NCBI RefSeq assembly: GCF_910592395.1
Contig: NC_088311.1
Location: forward strand, 1,552,501 to 1,616,500
Length of the DNA stretch: 64,000 nucleotides
DNA from: Lineus longissimus
Taxonomy: Eukaryota > Nemertea > Pilidiophora > Heteronemertea > Lineidae
Reading direction: 5' to 3'
The translations under genes and the position numbers were made by a program. Under the pieces are notes generated by a model. It ran no database searches, was not told the DNA's origin, and was given only the letters and a program-made list of their open reading frames with translations. Of the stretch, positions 40,297 through 52,576 are shown one piece after another. How positions within the stretch are numbered: position 1 is the stretch's first letter; every line of letters starts with the position of its first letter.

Positions 40297-43200
40297 GAAG
40301 AGTGACTTTGATTATTTGTGATACAGCCTTACACTTACATTTCTGCTTGGTGCTGGAGTAGACCGCGTAATAATGTTCAAAGAATGGGGCCAATCAGAAC
40401 TGATAATTTTACGCCATTCCTATCTGGGCACTCCAATCTCAAGAGATAGCACTCCATCTGGTAGAACAAGAACACCAGATAACCATGTGGTTCACGACCA
40501 CTAGCGAGCAGATGGATCACTTTTCTGTGCAGTCATTTTACGGAGCCAAGAAAGGCAGCTGACGAATTCATGTAGGTGGTGTCCGAGTCAACATTCTGCA
40601 TCAACAAGCTGGAAGTTCAGCACCGCTACTTATGATGAAACCCCTGAAACACTCGACCCCTGAACTACAGAATCATTGACTCATACCAGAAACAGATCTG
40701 GTCATATAGTCACATCTGTTTTGAATTGACTGATATTCGAGTTTTTTATTCGATCAAATATTTGAGCAGCATGATGCACTGTACATTTCACTGCCATCGT
40801 ACCATTTCTGACCAAAATGTTACACAAAATGTCAGAGTCGTATGCTGGAACAATGCTGTGATTCACCGCAGTATTGATTCCAATACAGGTCATCAATTAG
40901 TAATTACAAATAGTCATGGATGCTGTGTATAGTTTAATCACTTTAAAGAATGTGATAGAACTAATGACAGAGCAACTTAATATTGGTAATGAAATAATAA
41001 ATACTCTAAAATCAGTCAAGAGAACCAACAACTTCACAAATGGCACAGCATGCACCAATTCTGTAATGACAGAAAAACAACTCAAACATGTCAAAAGTAC
41101 ATTTGTACTTCGAAGTACTCACAGATACAGACAGCACCTGACTGAGTTGACAGTATCCCCACCCTTTCAAGAAGTGACACACTGACATCAGTTAATATAT
41201 TTGTTGACATTTCAACTTTGTGTTGACTTTGTGAAAATAGGCTAAATATGTACCTTATCTAACAGGACGTGAAGACCAGAAATGAAGATTTATCTGGTTC
41301 AGGACACTTGAGGTGAAATCAAAGGCACTCAAACAACGAGTACAGCAGGGAAGTGGTGGGAATTTGCAGTTGTTCCCGAACTTGTTTGGCAGCTTTATTG
41401 CAATCGGTTCTCCTACCAACAGTCTCACAGAGCAATTCTCTTTGAAAGGCCACCATGAGCTGTCATAAGAAACACCTTACCATTCACCCCTCAAAACTAC
41501 TTCAACAACTGTCATCTAAGTTTCATTTCTGTTCCTTCACTACCATTAAGAATTTACAAATCATTGAGAATCTTAAGAGCCATTCTCCAACACACAGCTA
41601 TCACCAGCAAACTATGTCTCACGTACCACAGCTCTGGGAAATCCTCACAAAGATACGGAAATGAAACCTATTAAACATCATTTCCGAGATGCTGGATAGT
41701 AGAAGGAAATGATGAGACGTTAATCCAATAAGACAACTTGTCCTTCTCAGATCTTTGTGAGGTTCTGGCAATCATGATTTCCTGATCCAGTATTATACAA
41801 GGAGAGGCTAACCTGGTAACCTTTCTGAGTGGCCCCGACTATTTGTATCAATGGGGAAACGGGAGGACCAAGTAACTTTACAATATGGAACTCATTCTAT
41901 AGTTCCTGTCCCACTGACACCTGTCACATGTTGACCCAACCACCTACAGACAGTTATTTTTTTGTGTTGACTAATACCAGACAGTCTGTCCCCTGACCTC
42001 TACCCACAGAACTAGCATATATACTAACCACACGAAAGAAAACTTCCCTTATCGTCCTCAGACTGGGCTCAGCATCCATTCTCGTTCGTCCCCTCCTACA
42101 CTAAATCAGTCCTTCCATTCTACTGAACATGAAGATTGATTTCTCCGCACTGATCATCAAAGCAACAACACAAGTAATTTATACAAGAAAATGGCTATTG
42201 GCAAGGATAGATCTATCTATCGTTGCTATAGGGTATGGAGACCAGCAGGCGACATTATAATGAGACAACGATTTCATGTTTCAGATGTCCCAGCCCTGGA
42301 TGCCAAGATATTGTGGGCAGGGGGCTTTGCCTGAAGGGAACAGTTCTCCTCCATTCAAGATGGCTGTTTCCATGCTGGAGTAGCATGCACAACTCCTGGA
42401 GTAGAATGCAACACACATGATTTCAGGTCCCTGACATGCCTGAGGGTACCAATGATCAAGCTGATATCAAACTGATATCACAGAAGCGGGCACTGGAAAC
42501 CATTGGATGTACTTGACAGAAGAGACCCGGTGTGGATGCCAGGGCAGCTCCTCATCTGATGCCAGTCATGAAATGACCAAGACCAAGACATGCAACACAC
42601 ATGACATCACAGTCTGCTGCAGGATTCTGATGAAGACACAGATCTATGTATTTCATGCACCATATAATTCTCAAGATTCATTTGTTGCATTTTGTCAAGC
42701 TCTCTTGTCAAAGTCTTCATCAGAATTTGCCGCTTTCTGTTCGCGACAAAACTAATCTCAATCAGCTTTTCTGGATGACTGAAGATGAAAATTGATTTCC
42801 TAAAATCAATTATCCTGCTCCTGCTTGGGGTTGTCAGACAAATCTCAGTGAGTTGTACGTCTTGTTTGTGTATATTGCACAATGTTGTATCAGGACACCA
42901 GATTCAAATGAAATGGCCAGGGCCATTGTGCTCACCTCATGTGGAGGAAAGATGGATAAAGAGCATGGTCTTGTGTCATGTAGTGTTAGGTTTGATGTAG
43001 GTCCAAGCAATTACAATTTCCCCAAAATGGCCAATTTATAGTACATTCGACCTCTGTGACCTTGAAAAGTAGGTCAAATCAAAGAAGACCCGGGTGACAC
43101 ATTGAATGGTTGTTAGAATTAGATGTACCTATGATATAAAATTGGTGCCAATCGGGCAAGTCATTACTGGGAATAATGGCATTTTGAAGAATTTAGGATT

Positions 43201-43937
43201 TGGCCCCCTCCCTGGAGGCCAAATGGCAAATCAGATCGCACCAAACTTCGGTACCTGAGATCACCTGACCAAGGGGTACATGTGTACTTAATTTGTGATC
43301 AATAGTCATTGCAGTTAAGAAACGTGCCATAGTAACGGCCTGACGGCGAATTTACGCCATTTGACCTCTGTGACCTTGACAAGAAGGTCAAATTAAAAAC
43401 CTGTGTGATATATACTGTATGGTGGTTAGATGTACCCATGATATCAAATTGGTGGCAATCGGGCAAGAAGTTAAGGAATAATCACATTTTTAAGGTTTTT
43501 GGATTTTGCCCCCTGGTGGTCAAGTGGTGAATCATATTGGACCAAACTTTGGTCCCTGAGATCACCTGACTAAGGGGTAAATGTGTACCAAATTTGGTAT
43601 CAATAGTCATTGCAGTTTAGAAACGTGCCATCGTTACGTCCTTACGGCTAATTTACACCATTTGACCTCTGTGACCTTGAAAAGGAGGTCAAATCAAAAA
43701 CCCGGAGGATATATGATGCACCTTTGCTAGAAGTACCTACCATATTTTTTTCAAAATTTCCCGACTACTATTAAGGGAGATATTGCATATTTTCACTTTT
43801 AACGTTTGGCCCCCTGGTGGCCAAACCATGAAACGAATCGGACCGAAACTTGGTCTCCCAGGTGTCATTACATAAGGGTACATGTGTACCAAGTTTCAAC
43901 TCAATAGCTCTAACAGTTACGAAACGTGCCCTGCTAA

Positions 43938-44073
<136 letters not shown>

Positions 44074-44078
44074 GGATA

Positions 44079-44104
44079 AGCTCACCTCTGCTAAGAGGTG
44101 AGCT
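44079..44104. repeat. Terminal hairpin of the repetitive element
   Basis: 11-bp perfect arms AGCTCACCTCT / AGAGGTGAGCT around GCTA. A 3'-terminal hairpin recalls Helitron ends, but CTRR lies at the stem base rather than downstream, so the class is not established. Confidence 0.7.
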
Positions 44105-45113
44105 AAAAAGCAAATTCTGATATGAATTCACAAAAGTATACAACCAAATTGGTGAGAGAAGTCATCTTTCAGCAAACCAATCATCGACAAGCTCAACTGG
44201 AGAGGCAAATTTCTGCTTCAAGTCCAAGCAAATCTGACCCACTTGATGACCAGGGATGCCGTCTATTAACCTTTATTGGGCTAGAAATGGCAGTGATGTT
44301 CATCAACACCTAACATCCAGACGACAACGTTTCATGTCATAGAAAATATATCTCTCAGCAGCGGTGTGGATTTCTGCATCTGAGAGCAGTGACATCATCA
44401 TTATCTCCCGAGCATATCTACATTTATGTATCAGATATTCTGAACCTGATAGATTAAGTGGCAGTAAATTAACCCTCAAGGATTACAAAGACAGGAAGCA
44501 ACCACGAAAGAGAAGAAGCATAAATATATCTTCATAGCAATTTTTTCTCTCCAGTTCTGGCATAGTTCACACAAAGGTCACATAATGCTGCAGGTTAGCT
44601 TTTGAGCATAATAATTGAAAGGTAGCACCAGCAGACCGGGCTTAGAAATTCATATTTCAAGTAATTAGGCATAGTTTGGTTCAAAAATGTTGGTAGTATA
44701 ACAGAAAATAGCTAAATATTGACATTTCATACGATATTTTGTACTGCCCTGGAAAGACAATGAACTTCGACTTTCCTAATCGCTGATTCTAGATCTGCTA
44801 CACCAGTTTTTTCTCTGTGTGCTTCAAGCTGTAGAATTCAATATTTCATATCATCTTCTCGCTTCAATGATGACAATTAGGAGATTTCTGAATGAGTTGA
44901 AGAATTATCCCACCAAGCCGACAGGTTTCTATGCGGAAATTGGCTTGTTTTTCTAAACATGGCCCTGCAGCATTTATAGAAAAATAATTAGTTTAACCCT
45001 CAGATTGTTGTAACATTTGGTACTAATGACAATTGGAGAGTCAGTGGAATCTTGTGAATGTTACTCAGAGCTGTGAGTTTTTGTCTTGTCTTGATCATTC
45101 ATGTCATTACATT

Positions 45114-45235
45114 GGGTGATATGAATAAAGACTAGCAAATGCTTTTATCTAAAACTCCATGTACATTTACACTAGGCCTTTCTGTACAAAATTGAAGTAA
45201 AAGCATTTGCTAGTCTTTATTCATGTCATTACATT
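45114..45235. mobile_element. MITE copy 1
   Basis: Begins GGGTGATATGAATAAAGACT followed by AGCAAATGCTTTTA; the complement TAAAAGCATTTGCTAGTC begins at about 45198 near the other end. The core is CTAAAACTCCATGTACATTTACAC. A second copy lies in OMA1 intron 4. Here the right end does not reach ATATCACCC: it reads TTCATGTCATTACATT, which also stands immediately left of the element. Confidence 0.85.
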
Positions 45236-48200
45236 AACTGATTAACTGACGGCAGCCAGTGTTTGGGGGGTCCTCCCTATTGGAAGTGTTGCACAGAGAG
45301 TCTGGTCCACCTGGGGCATTGGCGGAGTAAGATCAAACATCGGCTCCAGCCCATTTCAAATCCCCCCACCCCTACCCCCACCCAACCACTACCACCAACA
45401 CCTAAGGCTGAATGACCACGGGTCAGTGAGTGATGAGATGCCCCTCACTAGCGGCTACTTACACAATCAATGCCAGTAGCGGCCAGTTATTTGCTGAGGG
45501 TTGAGTACTGTTGAACAAGTAGCGGGTTGTCAATAATGGTATAAGGAGAGAGGAAATCAACTATCAGAAAGCAGCCGGGATCAATACAAAGTCAACAATC
45601 AAACACCACCTTCTAATGAAAGAATGGAGTTTTTCACGTTTTGATGTTGCTCATCAATAACGTTGGAAATTGGGACGAGTGAAGTCCAAGACTTGAAAAC
45701 CAATAACAAATTGTGAAAATGTGCCTTTTGGGGCTTTGTGACAATATCCATATCCATGGCAACTGTCATGACAGAAAACTGGCCCTGAACCTTTCAAATA
45801 AACTTGTAATTTGCACCACCATTCACCCATGAAAGTGCCTTGTACACATCAATGCACAGAATTGGCAATTACATCAACAAGATTTTTTACTTCTAATGTG
45901 TCTTGGGGTATGTACACTAGCAAGACATACTCACAGAATTCCAAGCCATGACCCTTCAAAACCATGCAGGAATGACATAGAAATTGTTATAAATAGTATT
46001 CACTCTGGTTTTACACAGAAATGTCTAGCCAAAGATTAAGTCGGTATAGTACAGTCAGCAGAAGTAGACTTCACGTAGACTAAAATCTTAGGGATCATCT
46101 GTGACGGTGACTTGGGCCTAAAATCTGCTTCAGTCCAAAACACCACAACAGATGCGAGAGAAACTCCAACAATCTACTGGTGACTTCATCCATTTACCAG
46201 ATCGATCATGATACGCTAGATGTATCGAGTGGCAGTATACATACATCAATACATAGCTACATGCACTTAGATACAGAGGCAACAGAAGCGTGTGGTGAAC
46301 AACAAAACCTGGTTCGGTAAACCAAAGATTGAGGCGGCACAATCTCGTTCAATGATAACTTTTCGATCATTATGAAAACCTGCAAAACTGGGATACAATT
46401 TGACGATTCTGACGAGTCAATATCTGAATAATCTAGAGTAGAATGAAGACATCACACATTTTGATACAAGATCCAATGTTCAAAAAGTGTCTGATACTCA
46501 ACTGTTGCTGGTCATCGAGTAACCGAGTGATATTTACCTGTCTTCCACTTTTGTTTGCATTCATTGGGAAGCAAATCAAAATCCAACGATATATTCCACG
46601 AGAATTTTCCAATGTCTCCGGTCGCCTCCACACACGAGCTTCTGGTCTAAATATAACAGCTCGCTGAGCATGAGACTGCCAGGGGTATTGGCAGTTACAA
46701 AACACTATTGATATGGTATTTCTAATATCAACAGTAACCTATGAATAATCAATTAACCCATTGTTGGTAATTATCAACAGTAACCAGCACCTGATATTCT
46801 TACACACAATTGGACTGTCGGTATTATTGGTTATATAACTTACACCAAGCAGAGGTGTGGAGAGGGTTCCCGAGGGGGAGACCATGTGACAAGGAAGAAG
46901 GATGGTGAATAAGATAGAATACTGCACTCAATTGATCTGCCGGAACATCCCAGCGTTTGAGACGGCAATGATGAATGGCATATGTCAAACCTCGCATCCA
47001 CTGCTGATATTCCAACATGAAGACTTTCTTTAGGCCAGAAAGCAATGACCAAAATGATATGTGTTCGCCACTGCATTTATGCTGATAGGCTACCAGACTT
47101 GTAACTATTGTTTTGATAGTTTTCTACCAAGACCATCATGACCCCGGGCATTTTCCGAGACCAGTTTTTCATTCATTCATACACAGTAATATTTCATGTG
47201 TACGGACAATACTGCTCAATTATTCCAACATGTTTATATGTAAATACTGGAATGATTAATAACGAGCCAGAGGAGCAGATATATTACCAGGGGTATGGTG
47301 TATGATACCCAGAACATGGTACAGAAATGTACCTCACAGAGATTAAAACAGGATCTCTGTCTATTTATGCACTCTTCAAATGTAAAAAGGTGTAAGAGGA
47401 AAAGAGAATACCAGCATATTGAATAATGAGGTCATACCTGTTTTTTGTCTAACATTCTTACAAGAGCCCCCCCACTTCCTCTCTTAAAACATAATCATGA
47501 CATCTTTTTTAAAATCATCGGTTAACACTTACCACAATTTCGGAGTAACTAAAAGATGGCAGTACTGTCATAGTAGCATCCGAAATGGCATGAAGCACAA
47601 AAGAGTGTCAAGTGAACGCTAAACACGTAAACGTCAAGCTTTCAGGACCACAGCAATATAACATGAATTCGTCACATAAACAATGTTGAGTTCTCGGTAT
47701 GTTTTAGTTGCACCTTTGTGGGTGCTAATATTGCATGTATTGGGAACGCATTAGGCAAAGTCAATCGACCGTCATCATGCAACCCCATCGGTACAAGTAG
47801 CTTAGAGATTCATTAAATAATGGATCAAGTATTGATCTCATACTAAACAAGCCGATTGTATAATTTGACCATGGCCATTCAGTTTCTTGTTGACAGTCCT
47901 CTGCAAGCATCAATATTCAAATGCAAACATGCTGAGTGGCCACCAGTTTATTTCTATTACATGTAGTCACCATGAGGAACCTGTATTTGGATTTGCCCGA
48001 CCAGGCGGCACTGTGAAGATTCAAACCATATGACGGCGATGCCAATTGAATTTGGTGGTCTGGCTATAGCTAACGACACCAACCAACACGTCACACAAAT
48101 ACATTGAGTGAAACCCATGTTCTACAAACTATGGTATTCTAACCTAGAAAATAAAGAAATGCTCGCCTACCCCCTGATTCATCTGTCACAAATAGCCAAC

Positions 48201-49362
48201 AATAATCTCACAGCAAGAAACGGATGGTGATCCTGGAGGCAATGGCGTCGTCACCACCACCAGCACTGAAACGAATCGAGTAACAACTGCACCCTCGAGA
48301 GGAAACTACACAAGGATCAACTCAAGGATTTGGAAATCGATGAATAAGAATGAATGATAATTCTATTTAAGACGCTCATGCATTTCATCAGAAGTGCTCG
48401 CTGTGAGATGACACAATCGTGTTAGATTCACCCATTGGGGCAGTGGAGTGACACTTCCAAGTGCTAATAGTATGCGTTATCAGAAAGCAGAAATGAAATG
48501 GTTGTTGTGTGGTCAGCAAGTGAAAAGCCAAAGACAAGGTGGGTGCAATATTCTGCACCAGTGATAAAATGATACAATTGGAAATGTTTTTCATTCATCT
48601 TACCAGTAAACATCGTCACTGCAGTTTTTTGAAACAGCAACGAAAAATAATGTTGCATGCATTGATGTCCTAAACAAGTCCCTATCTATCTTATGGTCAA
48701 ACAAAGGTAGGGCAATACACTAAGAAGTAGTAGCCTAGTCTGGGAATCCACCAAGTCACCTTCACATTGCAAAAGCCTTCCACAGGGCTGTGGAATTACT
48801 GTCACTTGGTAGGTAAACCTGAAGCCTCATTGCATAGCAATTTCATCCCCAACATTGCCCAAAATAATTTGGGCTTTTATTTTTATAGATTAATTTGCAA
48901 CCTTTCTTCCTTGCAGAAAAAAACCAGTGCAGTATAACAAAAGGTGAAGGCTGTAAAAGTCTTGCCTGTATCTTTCATCATTCATCATATTCCTCATTTT
49001 GAAAACATCTAATGACAACACCACTAACAGCCAAAAATGTGTGGAAATACTGCGCTAAAGGGATAAAAGCTACAGGTGAGGTGATTGATAAAAAGACAAT
49101 TACATGTAAATGGGTGCTAAAATGGGAAACAGAATTTGATTTGATATCAGTACAACACAAAACTACTTTACTACGTTGTTGTATACGAGAACATGTATGT
49201 AGCTGGAAGGTCAAAGACCATCTGCAGAAATGCTCGAAAAAATTCTTTTAGACTTAAAAAACATCAATATAAAAAAACCCAGATTGTCGGCCAGACTGTG
49301 TGTGTTGAAAGAGTATGATTAAAACTGAATGTACCCGGTCTACGTCACAGGGGACTGAAAGG

Positions 49363-49384
49363 CCAACTGAGTCCTCTCAGTTGG
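49363..49384. repeat. Short perfect hairpin
   Basis: CCAACTGAG-tcct-CTCAGTTGG, a 9-bp stem with a 4-nt loop. Function unknown. Confidence 0.5.
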
Positions 49385-50224
49385 TGGCATAAAAGCGTTA
49401 TGGTAAATTGGTAAGTTTTGGCTGTTTCCCCCAACCAAAAATCTACATAAGGACATTGACATCTGATTTTCCAGTGTAAATCAATACATTTTATTTTAGT
49501 AGCAATGATATTTTGATTGTGAAACTTGACCTAAAATCGATGGACCCGAGGTTAGCAGAGAACATAAGATGGGTCATGAAAGAGGTCAAGTCTGCAGACA
49601 GATGAAATCCTGTGCACAGAATCATAGTTTGTGAATAAAGTTTTAAAAACATGCACCAAATAAAGGGAAGGCTAAAGAAAAACACGGCTTACAACATAGA
49701 TGTGTGACATTACTAACGAGTATTCGGTAACAGTGATGAATGATGATGATTGACAGCGGACGGAAGCAGGGAAGCAACCGACGTCAAGAGAACTGGAAAA
49801 CAACCTCTACCTGCATATAACCATCTGCCCTCATCCTCTGGTGTTTTGCAGTGGGGATTCTTGATAGTAAGTTCACCTAAAGCTGGAGTTGAACAAGACA
49901 GTCTAAAACAGGAGACACACACAGTCCATCACCTAAAAATGTTCAGACCAACTGCCCATGACATTGAACTGACAGCACTAACAAATCAGACAAAAATGCT
50001 TAATTTTTGCTTTATTTGAGTGGACATCGACGCCACAACAGAGACAGATAGATACATCACTAAACAACTGATATATCAGTGTCAAAGTTATACGTTTCAC
50101 ATACACAGTATTCGTGATACAGACACTTTATTCATGCATTCTGACAAATCTTCAGTTCACGACCACCATGTTGTTTTATGTTTCCACGAAACGTTCGAGA
50201 TACAAATTTATATAAATATAACTC

Positions 50225-50292
50225 GTCTCCATAGCCGAGAGGAGATTTACAATGCCCTTGGTTTCTCTCCTGTGACCAGGATTGATCCCATC
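50225..50292 (+). repeat. tRNA-derived SINE fragment
   Basis: TAGCCGAGAGG at 50232-50242 matches a pol III A box and GGATTGATCCC at 50279-50289 a degenerate B box, with tRNA-like spacing. The cloverleaf is broken, so it is probably a SINE head rather than a tRNA gene. Confidence 0.4.
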
Positions 50293-50395
50293 CTACTCAT
50301 GAAATAAAATACAGTCGCAGTAATCAATAAATTACAGAAGCAAATCTTACCTTTCACGACGAAACTGTCCGGGAATTACGAGTTGCCCGTATGTA

Positions 50396-50927
50396 GGTCA
50401 AAGAGTGGGCGTGGCAGTGCATGCACGTGGCAATGTTTTGGTGAGAAAAGTGGGCGGTGTCATTAACCCGTGCAAGGCTGCGCGAGTTTGGGTCTCATTA
50501 GGGAGGTTTTTTTTATTCATGCGCGGCCAACCCTAACCGTAGTTTCTAAAAAATCATTGATTTCTTGGTCCTCACAGTATCCCAGTGTTGATTTAGCTGT
50601 TGTTTTGGCAAAGACGGGTTTTTTAAAGTTTTTGAAACCTAGAGTGCTATACTCAATAGGCGGCTAACAAAAAACTACGCATTTTACTGTTGTTGCCGAC
50701 GTATGTGTACTGAACTTGGGATGTGCGTCGACCCCGTGTTGAAATGCCGTCCAGTGCCAGTTGGCGTGTTTTTCGCTGATTTGTGCAAAATTCAACAAAT
50801 CTCAAAAAAAAAATTTTGATTTTTCTGTAGCGTAAGCAACTATCTTTCGCGGGAGAAAGGTCACGGTAAGAATTATTCTCACCAAAACATTGCCACGTGC
50901 ATGCACTGCCACGCCCACTCTTTGACC
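50396..50927. mobile_element. Inverted-repeat element with 52-bp perfect arms
   Basis: 50396-50447 and 50876-50927 are exact reverse complements over 52 nt (GGTCAAAGAGTGGGCGTGGC ... GGTGAGAA), separated by ~430 bp of unrelated sequence. The arms contain GCATGC and CACGTG palindromes. Perfect identity implies recent origin or gene conversion. An overlapping 122-codon minus-strand frame (50653-51021) is not protein-like. Confidence 0.8.
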
Positions 50928-51145
50928 AAAATGTACAATATTTGGAGTTTTCCGTGATTGTCCGGCCCAATTGGCAATGCCAATATTGCCATTTGGGAAA
51001 ACGAACACTCATACTAGTCATACACTGAACAGAGCTAGGAGCAAATGCGACGCTTATGATTTATTTGAACAAATAAAATGCTCGATTTAACATCCTGCAG
51101 AATCAGGCGTTTCCAGTGATATACGACAGGAAAAACCCGAACGAG

Positions 51146-51496
51146 ACACCGTCAGCGCCGAACCACGTAGATCTGCGTGGCCCAAATCCCCCCTCTTTGA
51201 GCTGGTTATCGGAGTCTCATGGACTCCATGAATGAACTACGCCATCGCCATCTTTAGGGCAAGGTAGAAACTGAAAATACCGTGAAAATACCGTTTGGTA
51301 TTTTCAGTTCCTACCTTGCCCTGAAGATGGCAATGGCGTAGTTCAGAACTTTAACGGCGGTCTTTTCAGTTGCTACCTTGCCCTGAAGATGGCGATGTCG
51401 TAGTTCTTTCATGAAGTCCATGAGACTTCGATAACCAGCTCAAAGGGGAGGGGGATTTGGGCCATGTAGATCTACGTGGTTCGGCGCTGAAGGTGT
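51146..51496. mobile_element. Fold-back element with ~150-bp arms
   Basis: The left end ACACCGTCAGCGCCGAACCA is mirrored by TGGTTCGGCGCTGAAGGTGT at the right end. Similarity continues inward through GAGCTGGTTATCG, CTCATGGACT and GAACTACGCCATCGCCATCTT to TTTTCAG-type sequence at the centre. The right arm carries an extra tandem copy of its inner part (CTACCTTGCCCTGAAGATGG at about 51312 and 51377). There is no coding capacity. Transcribed, it would form a long hairpin. Confidence 0.85.
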
Positions 51497-51805
51497 TAAT
51501 TCACTGATATTAGATAGGGAGCACCCCGTGGAAACAACCTAACGAAAAATATATCGGATTCACCATGGTGTCATGCCGGTGAAAATGATACAAGAGACCA
51601 GCCTGAAGTTGGCGTTGGTTGAGACACATTTGTGTTTGTCATTGTCCGCAAGCGAAGTGTGGAATACCACTGAATTATTATTATTGTCAACCAATCCAGG
51701 ACCACCAGAGGCAGGATCTCATCTAGGCAGACAAATTCGAAGTTATTTAGATTTGACAACCCTAGAAAGCACATCTACTTAACTTTGCCAATTGTGTACT
51801 TTCTC

Positions 51806-51868
51806 GGGGTACGTCCCAGGGAGCGAAACGACTGGGGGCGAAAAGATCAGGAAGCGAAACGACCGGAT
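51806..51868. repeat. Short GCGAAACGAC repeat
   Basis: GGAGCGAAACGACTGG, GGGGCGAAAAGATCAGG and GGAAGCGAAACGACCGG follow one another: three related ~17-bp units. Probably the end of a dispersed repeat. Confidence 0.5.
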
Positions 51869-52576
51869 CCCCATGAAATAATGTACGTTATTTCTGTGCT
51901 GGTGTAACTAATTGAATTTCACAGTTTTTGAGAATTCGAGAATTGTGCACAATTAAGTGCTTTGATGAACAAAAATGGGCCCAAAAGTGAATCAAAAAGT
52001 ACCTTCTGAGTAAAGATGCATATTTTAAATTGATATGTATATCGAAATCTATCGAAAAATTCTACGAAGATGTTGCCTCCAAACCATGACAATTTAAGTA
52101 CACAAATGTAGAAAAATCAAAAATTTTCAGACGAAGGACTTCTTTGTATAGGCTGAAAATGACTGATTATCGTCGCAACATTGACCAATCTCTTTGAAAC
52201 CATAGCTGTGACGTTGATATGTCCATATTTTTTCAGTTTTCTGGGTTAGCTAGCCCACATCGAGTTCAGGAAGAAGATCAAACGGGAACTCTCCTTGCAA
52301 CTCCTCTTCTAATTCCCAACCCCAAGGCCAAGGGCAAGGCCAAGTTTTCTGAAACTGAAAATCCAATCAACAATAGCACTTGGTTAACAATCATCAAACT
52401 TTTCTTCAACCCAAGAGTTGGGAACACTGTATTAAACCTTTTACATCTGGGGACCAAGTTCTCTCTTTTCACTCTGTCATTTACTTTGACGCCAAATAAC
52501 CCATTGCTGGGCACAACACTTTTGTTTGTGGTTCTTTATTATCTGTGAACGTCGTGAGAGAATAGTAGAAATAATC

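Noticed and set aside
50653-51021. 122-codon minus-strand frame
   Set aside because: Overlaps the 52-bp inverted repeat, has biased composition, and has no recognisable domain or splice context.
52219-52548. 109-codon plus-strand frame upstream of OMA1
   Set aside because: Different frame from OMA1, no family resemblance; most likely 5' UTR or intergenic.
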